From contig CAINJJ010000001.1 of the NCBI GenBank assembly GCA_903849645.1, forward strand, positions 62,001-126,000: a stretch of 64,000 nt of DNA, read 5' to 3'. This stretch comes from an uncultured Acidobacteriaceae bacterium (GTDB taxonomy: Bacteria > Acidobacteriota > Terriglobia > Terriglobales > Acidobacteriaceae). Under the pieces are notes generated by a model. The model worked only from the letters and a program-made list of their open reading frames with translations. It made no database searches and had not been told where the DNA came from. Shown in pieces: positions 10,130 to 18,146 of this stretch. The translations under genes were made by a program, and so were the position numbers. How positions within the stretch are numbered: the stretch's first letter is position 1; every line of letters starts with the position of its first letter.

Positions 10130-11956
10130 CTAGAAGCTGGTCTTGCGCTCGGGGAACCAGGTCAACTGGACGGTGGTGGAGGTGACGGACTGCTGGCCGG
10201 GCAGGTAGATGGGTGCCTTCCAGCGCTCGATGGCGACGTTGGCGTTGATTTCAAAGTCGCGGCCCAGGCGCTTGACGACCTGGAAGTTGATGTCGTTGAG
10301 GGTGGTTCCGCCGGGGATAAAGTCCTTGGCGACCTTCTGGTTGCGCAGGCCGACCTGGATCATCTCGTTGCCGCTGAGGTGGAGGGTAAGCCATCCCTGG
10401 CCGCCCTTGCCCTCGCGTCCAATCCAGTCACCGAACATCTGACCCTTGTTGGTGTAGCCCTGGCGCTGGATTGACTCGTAGTACATGAAATGGCCGCCGT
10501 TGCTGGTCTTGACGGGCGGGTCTGTGGAGATGCCCTCCACGCGCAAGTCGAGCTTGGCGATGCCGGGGAAGTGGGAGAGATAGATGCCGGGACGCCACGA
10601 GGCGCGTCGGGGAGCATCGGCCGGGGAGACGTCGTCGTGGACCTCCGAGTCCGAGTAGAGGGTGAGCCAGTTGCGCACAAAGGGCAGGCGGTAGGAGAAG
10701 TCGAAGGCTCCGAAGCGTGCCCCGGGGTCGTTGCGGCTCTCTTTTACGCCCGCGGCGGGCGAGGAGAGGCTGAGGAAGCTCTTGAGAAAGGAGTGTAGGG
10801 TGATGGGTCCGTGGCCCTTGCCGCCCCAGATGACGGTGCGCTCGAAGCCGAACTCGAGGTTTTCCGTAGGCCGGAAGCTGATCTTCTCCAGATGCGTCCA
10901 GGGCTGGCCCGGATTGGTGACCTGCACGCCCTTGATGGTGGAGGGCATGAGAGTGTGCCCCTGCAGCGGGCCAATGAGGAAGTCGTAGCGGAAGGGGCCG
11001 GTCAGCCGGGAAAGGAGCGGAACATGGAGCGGCTCCACACGATTGATGCGGAAGGAGTAGATGTTGTCGGCGTTGTTGGAGTAGGCCATGCCGCCGCCTA
11101 GGCCGGGTCCGAACCAGTTGTCCTGTTTGCCGAAGGATATTTCGTGACTGAGGAGGTGGAAGGAGACGTAGGCTTCGAGGATTCGTGGGGTGGTGGCCGT
11201 GCCAATGGGGCCCATGGGGATGGTTGCCTGGCCATAAGGCTTGCCGGTGAGGGGGTTGAGGAAGATGGTTGCGTCAATGGCGGAGAGCCTCTGGGCCAGG
11301 GTTTGTGAGTAACCGGTGGCCGAGGGGGCGGCCTGAAACTCGCCGCGGGCATAGAGGAGAAAGCGCCCCGCGGAGGCATAGCCGCTGGCGCCGGAGTAGC
11401 TGTTGAAGCCGCTCTCGAACGGGCGCCCGTAGTCATTCACGATGGTGGAGCCGAGGTGGTAGCTGTCGCGCAGGGGCGTGCCGGTGATGGCGCGGGCCAC
11501 GGAGTAGACGGTATCGATGCGGGCGTTGCCCTGACGGGCCATGCAGGGGCCATTGATGTCGTTCCGGACCTCGTGCATGAGGGCCTCATAGATGTCCTGC
11601 GCCTCGTCGGTGGCAGGGCCGACATCGGCGTCTTCGATGCGGGCGCCGGCCTCGTCGATCATGCGGCTGACGCTGGCGCGGGTCCAGGGCCGGAGGCCGA
11701 GGAATACATCGTCGACAAAGCCCAGGGAGTAAAGCCGCAGGACCGCGGGGTAGACCCAACTGTCGACCGGAATGTAGGGGGAGCCGAGAGCGGCGGGCAG
11801 GCAGTCGGGCGCCGCGCCCTGGCCCCACTTGACCGGGCCCTGCGCAGCTTCGGGCTTCTGGGCCCGCAGCGAACCCGCGGCAACCAGGAGCAAGCCGGCA
11901 AGCATCGCTGCGCAAAGGGGAAGAGTGGCCAGTAACCCGCGATTCCTCACGTTCAT
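10130..11956 (-). CDS. Wzi-family capsule assembly / outer-membrane protein
   Basis: 608 residues from ATG 11956. A signal peptide (LLATLPLCAAMLAGLLLVAAGSL) is followed by a helical N-terminal region (residues about 55-130) and a long beta-barrel region with many amphipathic strands. The Wzi hallmark is the segment ISFGKQDNWFGPGLGGGMAYSN. E. coli Wzi is an 18-strand outer-membrane barrel that helps attach group 1 capsule to the cell surface. The SD-like AGGGG is only two bases before the ATG, so a GTG three codons earlier is also possible. Its neighbour is a secreted glycosidase; no capsule biosynthesis genes are nearby. Confidence 0.8.
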   Translation of the reverse strand: MNVRNRGLLATLPLCAAMLAGLLLVAAGSLRAQKPEAAQGPVKWGQGAAPDCLPAALGSPYIPVDSWVYPAVLRLYSLGFVDDVFLGLRPWTRASVSRMIDEAGARIEDADVGPATDEAQDIYEALMHEVRNDINGPCMARQGNARIDTVYSVARAITGTPLRDSYHLGSTIVNDYGRPFESGFNSYSGASGYASAGRFLLYARGEFQAAPSATGYSQTLAQRLSAIDATIFLNPLTGKPYGQATIPMGPIGTATTPRILEAYVSFHLLSHEISFGKQDNWFGPGLGGGMAYSNNADNIYSFRINRVEPLHVPLLSRLTGPFRYDFLIGPLQGHTLMPSTIKGVQVTNPGQPWTHLEKISFRPTENLEFGFERTVIWGGKGHGPITLHSFLKSFLSLSSPAAGVKESRNDPGARFGAFDFSYRLPFVRNWLTLYSDSEVHDDVSPADAPRRASWRPGIYLSHFPGIAKLDLRVEGISTDPPVKTSNGGHFMYYESIQRQGYTNKGQMFGDWIGREGKGGQGWLTLHLSGNEMIQVGLRNQKVAKDFIPGGTTLNDINFQVVKRLGRDFEINANVAIERWKAPIYLPGQQSVTSTTVQLTWFPERKTSF

Positions 11957-12116
11957 ACCCCTCACTTTATCACTCGGCCTGCTGGCTCCGGGGCGGGAAT
12001 GAGTTCGCCGGCGCCGGGCCGGGCGCGGTTCCTGTTTCAGTTTGGACTCGTTCCGCGGGGGGATTGGCTTGTTGATGCTCGATGCGACTGCCTGGAATTC
12101 GCTGTCCTGGGGCAAG

Positions 12117-12980
12117 TCAGCGCGTTGCGGCGGAAGGATGGGCGGCGTCGAGATCAGCGATGAATGATTCCGAAGCGTCCCTGGCGGCGTCCGGCTGGAA
12201 GAGGCCCTTGCGCGTGAGGTAGCGTTCCATGGTGCGGAGGGGGGCGTCTTGCTCTCCCAAACTGGAGGCGCACTCGATGATGGTGGCTCCATAGCCCTTG
12301 CGGGCCTGGGTGATGGCCTCGGTGGTCACGCGGTAGACGGCGACCACGTCGTTGCCGTCCACGACGATGCGGGGCAGACGCAGGGTGTGCGCTTCACGAA
12401 CGATCTCTTCGTTGCGCGCCTGCCTGTTGCGACTGGGCAGGGGGTCGGCGGCGGGGCCGGCCAGGCAGACAAAGAGGATGGGAAGGCGGTGCGCGGCGGC
12501 AACCTGAAGGGTGGGCCGCCAGGCGGCGGGCGGGTCAAACGCGGAACCCAGACCGAGGAAGACGACGGCGATGGCGCCGTTGCCTTCGGCGATGGAGGCG
12601 AGAGCGGCGTGCAGCGCGCTCTTGAGCGCAGCCGCACTGGCTGCGTCCCGGTCTCCGGGCTCGGGGCGGGCGAGAAGGCCGTGCAGGATCGCCGGGAGTG
12701 AGGCCCCCTGAAGGAACTGTACGGCGGGATCGTGCGGCAGGGCGAAGATGGTGTCCGATGGGCGCAGGTTGGCGGTGACGCCGACGAGTGCGGCCTCGCG
12801 TCCGGGCGCGGCGGCTTCATTGAGCGCAAGGTCAGCTTCGCGCGCGAGGGTGGCGCAGCGCTCCAGAAGGAGGCGGCAGCGCAGCATGGAGGCATGGAGC
12901 GCAAGCAGTTTTTCGTTGGAGATGAGGGAGAAGCCGCCGGCGGGTGGGGCTGGGCTCGGGGCTGGCGGGGTGCTGGTCAT
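12117..12980 (-). CDS. Degenerate E1-alpha-like (2-oxoacid dehydrogenase) protein
   Basis: 287 residues. The order of segments matches the alpha subunit of pyruvate/branched-chain dehydrogenases: ISNEKLLALHASMLRCR, HRLPILFVCLAG, RLPRIVVDGNDVVAVYRV, ARKGYGATIIEC, and DAPLRTMERYLTRKGLF. However, the TPP/Mg2+ motif GDG-x(n)-NN is not conserved: the GDG position reads GLG and the NN position reads CLAG. No E1-beta or E2 gene is adjacent. It follows argJ by 59 bases on the same strand. It is probably not a working TPP enzyme on its own; a structural or regulatory role is possible but unproven. Confidence 0.6.
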   Translation of the reverse strand: MTSTPPAPSPAPPAGGFSLISNEKLLALHASMLRCRLLLERCATLAREADLALNEAAAPGREAALVGVTANLRPSDTIFALPHDPAVQFLQGASLPAILHGLLARPEPGDRDAASAAALKSALHAALASIAEGNGAIAVVFLGLGSAFDPPAAWRPTLQVAAAHRLPILFVCLAGPAADPLPSRNRQARNEEIVREAHTLRLPRIVVDGNDVVAVYRVTTEAITQARKGYGATIIECASSLGEQDAPLRTMERYLTRKGLFQPDAARDASESFIADLDAAHPSAATR

Positions 12981-13039
12981 GGCGTCAGGTGCCTCGGCGT
13001 CTGGAGTCTTTGGTTGCGGCGGCAGTTTTCGTTGCCGGG

Positions 13040-14275
13040 CTAGCTGGAGTAGTCGGCGTTGATGTGGATGTATTCGTGGGTGAGGTCGGTGGTCCAGAAG
13101 ATGCAGGAACCGGGGCCCTGGTGGAGCTGGATGGCGATGGAGAACTCGGGCTTTGCGATGTAGTCGTGGGCTGCGGCTTCATCAAAGCCGGCGGCGCGGC
13201 CACCGTCGCGGCAGATGGGCAGCTCGCCGAACTGGATGTCGATGCGGTCGGGGTCGATCTGGGCGCCGGAGTAGCCGATGGCCGCCACGAGGCGGCCCCA
13301 GTTGGGGTCGCCGCCGGCCCAGGCGGTCTTGACCAGGGGCGAGTGGGCAATGGCCTTGGCGACCTTGAGGGCGTCGGCGTCGCTGGCCGCGCCATCGATG
13401 CGCAGTTCCACAACGTGGGTGATGCCTTCGCCGTCGGCGACCACCTGGCGGGCGAGCGAGGTGCAGACCTGGGTGAGGGCGGCGGCAAATTCTGGGTTGT
13501 CCGCGCCGATGGAAGCGCCGCTGGCTCCGGAGGCGAGCAGCAGAACCGTGTCGTTGGTGGATGTGTCGCCGTCGACCGAGATGCGGTTGAAGCTGACCTC
13601 GACGGCGCGGGTCAGATAGGCATTGAGCGCAGCGGGCTCGATGGCCGCGTCGGTCAGGACGTAGACGAGCATGGTGGCGTGGGGCACGAGCTGAGGATGG
13701 ATCATGCCGGAGCCCTTGCCCGCGGCGGCGATGCGGACCTCCTTGGCGGTCCCGTCCGATTGGGCGACCTGCAGGCGGGCGAAGGCGGTCTTTTCCACCG
13801 TGTCCGTGGTGAGAATGGCCTGGGCCACCTGCTCGAAGTGGTCCAGTTCGCGGCCCAGCGCGGCAGAGGCGGCAGGCAGGGCGGCGATCAGCTTGCCAGC
13901 GGGAAGCGGGACGCCGATGATGCCGGTGGAGGAGGGGAAGACCTCTTCCGGCAGGCAGCCGAAGGCCTCCGCGGCCGCGGCGCAGGTGGCGCGGGCGGCT
14001 TCGAGTCCGGCCTGCCCGGCGGCGCAGTTGGCGTTGCCGGCGTTGATGGCGGCAACGCGCACCTTGCCCCCGGTGGCGGTGAGATGCTGCTTGTCCACGA
14101 TGAGCGGCGCGGCGGTGACGCGATTGGCGGTGAAGACGGCGGCGGCGCTGGCCGGTGTGTCGGCCACGATGAGTGCAAAGTCGGTGCGGCCGCTCTTCTT
14201 GAGCCCCGCCTTGACGGCGGAGAAGCGGAAGCCGAGGGGGATGAGATACCCGGAGTTTTCAGAGGTGTTTGTCAT
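13040..14275 (-). CDS. argJ: Bifunctional glutamate N-acetyltransferase / amino-acid acetyltransferase
   Basis: 411 residues from ATG 14275. ArgJ transfers acetyl from N-acetylornithine to glutamate, recycling acetyl groups in arginine synthesis, and some versions also use acetyl-CoA. The precursor self-cleaves before a Thr; here the site is in GSGMIHPQLVPHATMLVYVL with Thr201. Other conserved blocks: AAINAGNANCAAG, FPSSTGIIG, SVDGDTSTNDT, and the C-terminal AGGDPNWGRLVAAIGYS. Length and motifs are normal. No other arg gene lies in the window. A 7+7 inverted repeat covers the start codon and the divergent ABC gene's leader. Confidence 0.95.
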   Translation of the reverse strand: MTNTSENSGYLIPLGFRFSAVKAGLKKSGRTDFALIVADTPASAAAVFTANRVTAAPLIVDKQHLTATGGKVRVAAINAGNANCAAGQAGLEAARATCAAAAEAFGCLPEEVFPSSTGIIGVPLPAGKLIAALPAASAALGRELDHFEQVAQAILTTDTVEKTAFARLQVAQSDGTAKEVRIAAAGKGSGMIHPQLVPHATMLVYVLTDAAIEPAALNAYLTRAVEVSFNRISVDGDTSTNDTVLLLASGASGASIGADNPEFAAALTQVCTSLARQVVADGEGITHVVELRIDGAASDADALKVAKAIAHSPLVKTAWAGGDPNWGRLVAAIGYSGAQIDPDRIDIQFGELPICRDGGRAAGFDEAAAHDYIAKPEFSIAIQLHQGPGSCIFWTTDLTHEYIHINADYSS

Positions 14276-14289
14276 GGGTTTCAACCCAT
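14274..14289. promoter_or_regulatory. Inverted repeat over argJ start, candidate operator
   Basis: ATGGGTT (14274-14280), two-base spacer, AACCCAT (14283-14289). It overlaps the ATG of argJ and lies 15 bases upstream of the divergent ABC ATPase start at 14304. The left arm also supplies an alternative in-frame ATG (14274) for the ABC gene. It may be a shared operator or chance; there is no direct evidence. Confidence 0.35.
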
Positions 14290-14303
14290 TTAATCTAGCA
14301 GGT

Positions 14304-15152
14304 ATGCGAGAGAGCGGGCGGGGCAAGGCGGCGGAAGCGAACGAGGCGGAGGTTCTGGCGGCGGAGGAGTTTCTGGAGCTGCGCGCGGTCAATGTGGCGC
14401 GCGGCGAGCGGGTGGTGCTGCACGACGTGAACCTGAAGATTCGCGCCGGGGAGCATGTGGCGATTCTGGGGCCGAACGGCTGCGGGAAGTCGACACTGAT
14501 TCTGGCCATGACCTGCCAGATTTATCCCATCGTCAAGCCGGAGATGCGGGTAAGGATCTTTGGGCGGGAGCGGTGGGACCTGACGCAGCTCAGGCGGCAT
14601 TTTGGGGTGGTGGCCTCGGGGCTGCTGGGCGGGGAGCTGCCGGGCGAGCGGACGGCGGTGACGACGGGGCTGGATGCGGTGATTGCGGGTTTCTTTTCCG
14701 CCTCCACGCTGTGGCCCAACCTGCATGTGACGGGCGAGATGCGGGAGTGTGCGGCCGAGGCGCTGCGGCGGATGGAAGCCAGCCACCTGGCCCGGCAACT
14801 GGTGGGCGAGATGTCGGCCGGGGAGAAGCGCCGGATTCTGATTGCGCGGGCGCTGGTGCACAGGCCGCGGCAACTGCTGCTGGACGAGCCCTCGAACGCG
14901 CTGGACCTGGCGGCGCAGCGCGAGCTGCGGGAGACCCTGCGCGGGCTGGCGCGGGAGGGCACGGGGCTGGTGCTGGTGACCCATCACCTGGGCGATATTC
15001 TGCCGGAGATCGAGCGGGTGATTCTGATGCGCGGGGGGCGCATTGTGGCCGACGGGGCGCGCGAGGCGCTGCTGACCGAAGAGCGGCTGAGCGAGTTGTT
15101 TGGCGCGCCGGTGCGGATAGGGCGCGACGAGGAGTGGCTGCATAGCTGGTAG
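14304..15152 (+). CDS. ABC transporter ATPase of the YlmA/ModF (COG1119) type
   Basis: 282 residues. Walker A is GPNGCGKST, the ABC signature is MSAGEKRRILIARAL, Walker B is QLLLDEPSNALDL, and the switch His is in LVTHHL. The segment between (YPIVKPEMRVRIFGRERWDLTQLRRHFGVV) and the ASTLWP region match the COG1119 group once described as molybdate-transport or photorepair ATPases, whose substrate is not established. No membrane subunit is adjacent. The start may be 14304 or the in-frame ATG at 14274, which has AGAGG eight bases upstream. It is divergent from argJ. Confidence 0.85.
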   Translation: MRESGRGKAAEANEAEVLAAEEFLELRAVNVARGERVVLHDVNLKIRAGEHVAILGPNGCGKSTLILAMTCQIYPIVKPEMRVRIFGRERWDLTQLRRHFGVVASGLLGGELPGERTAVTTGLDAVIAGFFSASTLWPNLHVTGEMRECAAEALRRMEASHLARQLVGEMSAGEKRRILIARALVHRPRQLLLDEPSNALDLAAQRELRETLRGLAREGTGLVLVTHHLGDILPEIERVILMRGGRIVADGAREALLTEERLSELFGAPVRIGRDEEWLHSW

Positions 15153-15239
15153 GGGATGCGGGGCGGGGCGAAGAAGGCGTCTGCTTGCCAACGGGCGGGC
15201 ATTGGCGGCACAATCGGCAATAGACGATCAGGGTCAGCA

Positions 15240-15629
15240 ATGGAAACGATTCTCAATCTAGCCTGGGTGCTGCTGGCAGTCGCGATTGTGCGGCTGTGGC
15301 AGAGTCACGCCCCGCGCGAGGGCGCGAGCCGGATGCGCCAGGTGGCTGCGCTGGCGATGCTGATTGTGATTCTTTTCCCGGTCATCTCCGTGACCGACGA
15401 CCTGCAGGCGGCGCAAAACCTGGCGGAAGACGATGTGTACCTGCGCCGGGATTTTACGGGCGGAGGATGCCACAGTGTGGCGCCGCTGCTGGCCGTGGTG
15501 GCGGAGCGCGTGTGGGCGGAGCCTTCGTTTGTTTATTTGCGGCTCCATGCGCCGGAGCAGTTGACCGCGCCCACGGTAGAGAACCCGGCATTTTCCGCAA
15601 TCCAGAACCGCCCTCCGCCGACCGCCTGA
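15240..15629 (+). CDS. Small membrane protein of unknown function
   Basis: 129 residues from ATG 15240. Two hydrophobic segments (ILNLAWVLLAVAIVRLW at 4-20, and VAALAMLIVILFPVISV near 38-54) frame a short Arg-rich loop, followed by a soluble tail. No domain is recognised. It lies 85 bases upstream of the TolC gene in the same direction and could be the first gene of the metal-efflux operon, though the tail does not show a metal-binding motif beyond a single Cys-His. Confidence 0.6.
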   Translation: METILNLAWVLLAVAIVRLWQSHAPREGASRMRQVAALAMLIVILFPVISVTDDLQAAQNLAEDDVYLRRDFTGGGCHSVAPLLAVVAERVWAEPSFVYLRLHAPEQLTAPTVENPAFSAIQNRPPPTA

Positions 15630-15714
15630 TCTCTCGCTTCCCCTCCAAATCAAAAATCTGAAGAATTCCATTCCAACTGGGTTCGTGGCTCATGCCGCGG
15701 CGCGAAGGTTGTGT

Positions 15715-16986
15715 ATGAAACGCATGGTTGTTTGCATGGTTGCCCTGGCGGCGGCTCATGTTGCGGCGCAGTCAAGCCTCAACTGGGAGCAGGTGAAGGC
15801 AAAGTTTGAAGCCGCCAATCCCGCGCTGAAGGCCGACGCCCTGAGCGTGGACGAGATGAAGGCGGCGGAGGTGACGGCCTATCTGCGCCCCAACCCCGGC
15901 ATAGGGCTATCAAGTGACGGGTTCCAGATTGCGCCGCACAATACCCCTGGCCTGGGGACCCACTGGCAGCCGCTGACCGGGACCCAACTGGTGCCCAGCA
16001 TCAACTACCTGCACGAGCGCGAGCGCAAGCGGGAACTGCGGCTGCAAAGCGCGAAGGAAGGCACGGCGATTGCCGGGTCGCAGCACGAGGACCTGGAGCG
16101 CAACCTGCTGTTCGACCTGCGCTCGCAGTTTGTCCAGATACTGCAGGCCAGGGCGGTGCTGGAGCTGGCGAAGGCCGATCTCGCCTACTACGACAAAATC
16201 ATCGAGATCAGCCGGAGCCGGTTCAAGGCGGGAGACATTGCGCAGATCGATCTGGACCGCATTGAGCTGTTGCGGGTGCAGTACGAGGTGGAGATTCAAT
16301 CGGCACTGGTAGGCCTGCGCACGGCAAAGATCGAACTGCAGCAACTGCTCAACGACCGCACACCGGTGGAGCAATTTGACGTGGAGGGGGCGTTTGACTT
16401 CGACGACGACCTCAAGCCGCTGGAGAAGTTTCGCGAAGTTGCGCTGGACGCGCGGCCCGACCTGCGGGCGGCTCTGGAGGCGGTGCGGCAGGCGGAGACC
16501 AACCACAAGCTGGCCATCGCCAATGGATCCGCGGATCCGACGTTCAGCACCTGGTACTCGTACAACCCGGCATTCAACAATCCATACGGCCGCTACACCA
16601 TTGGCGCCAGCGTCAATGTGCCGCTGCGCATCTTTGACCGCAACCAGGGCGAGAAGCAGCGCACGCAGATCGACATCAGCCGCAACCAGCAGTTGACGGA
16701 GGCGGCGCGGGCGCAGGTGTTCAGCGATGTGGACTCGGCCTACGCGCAGGTGGAGAGCAGCCTGGCGCTGCTCAGGCCCTACAAGGCGCAGTACCGGGAG
16801 CAGTCCACGCGGGTTCGCGACACGGTGACCTACTCCTACCAGCACGGCGGCTCGTCCCTGGTGGACTTTTTGAACGCGCAGAGCGACTACCGCGCGGTGC
16901 AACTGGCCTATCTGCAACTGATCGGGTCCTATCTGACCGCTGCCGGGCAACTGAACCTGGCAGTGGGGCGCGAGGTGATTCCATGA
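15715..16986 (+). CDS. TolC-family outer-membrane efflux protein
   Basis: 423 residues from ATG 15715 (GAAGG six bases upstream). Signal peptide KRMVVCMVALAAAHVAAQ. Two long coiled-coil repeats are evident (residues about 100-210 and 330-400), and the middle contains the barrel strands (TFSTWYSYNPAF, YTIGASVNVPLRIFDR). It forms the outer-membrane duct of the tripartite pump encoded next: the stop overlaps the adaptor start (ATGA at 16983-16986). The partner RND protein is of the heavy-metal type, so the substrate is most likely a metal ion such as Cu, Zn or Co. Confidence 0.93.
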   Translation: MKRMVVCMVALAAAHVAAQSSLNWEQVKAKFEAANPALKADALSVDEMKAAEVTAYLRPNPGIGLSSDGFQIAPHNTPGLGTHWQPLTGTQLVPSINYLHERERKRELRLQSAKEGTAIAGSQHEDLERNLLFDLRSQFVQILQARAVLELAKADLAYYDKIIEISRSRFKAGDIAQIDLDRIELLRVQYEVEIQSALVGLRTAKIELQQLLNDRTPVEQFDVEGAFDFDDDLKPLEKFREVALDARPDLRAALEAVRQAETNHKLAIANGSADPTFSTWYSYNPAFNNPYGRYTIGASVNVPLRIFDRNQGEKQRTQIDISRNQQLTEAARAQVFSDVDSAYAQVESSLALLRPYKAQYREQSTRVRDTVTYSYQHGGSSLVDFLNAQSDYRAVQLAYLQLIGSYLTAAGQLNLAVGREVIP

Positions 16987-18146
16987 TGCGGAGTTTGACA
17001 TTGAACGAACTGTCGAAGCTGTGCGGCGGTCTTGTGTTGTTTGCGTCTCTCGGCCTGTCTCTGTGTGGTTGCAAGGCCAAGGACGAAGGCAGCGGGGCGC
17101 CGCCCGCGGCGCAGGTGATCCGGGTTGCGGACATGAATCTGATTACGATCGACGCCAGCGACGAGGCCAAGTTTCCTCTGGTGGCGGCGGGGAGCGTGGA
17201 GAGCGCGACGGAGCTGACGGCGACCGGCTCCGTGTTTCCCGACATCTCGCGGGAGGTGCCGGTGATCTCGCTGGCCAACGGGCGCGTGGTGGACATCAAG
17301 GCGCGCCTGGACGACTCGGTGAAGAAGGGGCAACTGCTGTTGAAGGTGCAGAGCCCGGATATCACCAACGCTTTCAACGCCTATCTGAAGGCCGCCAACG
17401 ACGCGCAACTGGCGCACAAGGCGCTCTTGCGCGTCGACGACCTGCTGAAGCATGGAGCAGTTTCGCAGGCGCAGTTTGAGCAGGCGGAAGACACGGACAA
17501 GGACGCCGCGGCCGACCTCGCCGCGGCGGAAGAGCAACTGGAGACGCTGGGCGTGGACAAGAGCCATCCCAGCAGCGTGGTGAATGTGTACGCGCCCATC
17601 TCCGGGGTGATTGTGGCGCAGAACGTGACCAACGCGGCGGCGGCTGGCGTGGGCCTGTCGGGCTCGGCGACCGCATTCACCCTTGCCGATCTCTCCGAGG
17701 TGTGGATTGTCTGCGATGTGGCCGAGAACGACATCTCCCGGCTGCAACTGGGCCAGGGCGCGCGCATCAAGTTGAATGCGTTTCCCGACCGGCCTTTGAC
17801 GGGCCGCATCAGCGACATTGGACCGATTCTTGATCCGACGCTGCGCACGGCCAAGGTGCGCATCGAGGTGGCAAACCCTGGATTCCTGAAGCTGGGCATG
17901 TTTGCCACGGCCACATTCACGAGCAAGGCCAAAGAGATTCATGCGCTGGTTCCCGCCGAGGCGGTGCTGCATCTGCATGACCGCGACTGGGTGTTTGTGC
18001 CTGCGGGCGGGCATCAGTTCAGGCGCACGGAGGTGCATGCGGGACGGATGGTCGAGGGCAACCGGCAGGAGATTCTCTCCGGCATCGCGCCTGGGCAGCA
18101 AATTGCCGGCAATGCGTTGTTGCTGGAGACTGCGGGGAACCAGTAG
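16983..18146 (+). CDS. RND efflux periplasmic adaptor (membrane fusion protein)
   Basis: 387 residues. The N-terminus has a hydrophobic segment ending LSLCGC, consistent with lipid anchoring at a Cys though the lipobox is not canonical. Then a barrel-sandwich (biotinyl-lipoyl-like) half-motif (VVDIKARLDDSVKKGQLLLKVQS), an alpha-helical hairpin (residues about 130-185), a second half-motif (VYAPISGVIV), and a beta-barrel (ADLSEVWIVCDVAENDISRL). It links TolC to the RND pump. No His- or Met-rich metal-binding extension is visible. Coupled to both neighbours: ATGA overlap upstream, and its stop directly abuts the pump's ATG. Confidence 0.93.
   Translation: MMRSLTLNELSKLCGGLVLFASLGLSLCGCKAKDEGSGAPPAAQVIRVADMNLITIDASDEAKFPLVAAGSVESATELTATGSVFPDISREVPVISLANGRVVDIKARLDDSVKKGQLLLKVQSPDITNAFNAYLKAANDAQLAHKALLRVDDLLKHGAVSQAQFEQAEDTDKDAAADLAAAEEQLETLGVDKSHPSSVVNVYAPISGVIVAQNVTNAAAAGVGLSGSATAFTLADLSEVWIVCDVAENDISRLQLGQGARIKLNAFPDRPLTGRISDIGPILDPTLRTAKVRIEVANPGFLKLGMFATATFTSKAKEIHALVPAEAVLHLHDRDWVFVPAGGHQFRRTEVHAGRMVEGNRQEILSGIAPGQQIAGNALLLETAGNQ

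Noticed and set aside
8551..10185. A 544-codon plus-strand frame over the cellulase-like gene
   Set aside because: Low-complexity antisense frame; the opposing frame has a signal peptide, ribosome site and barrel motifs.
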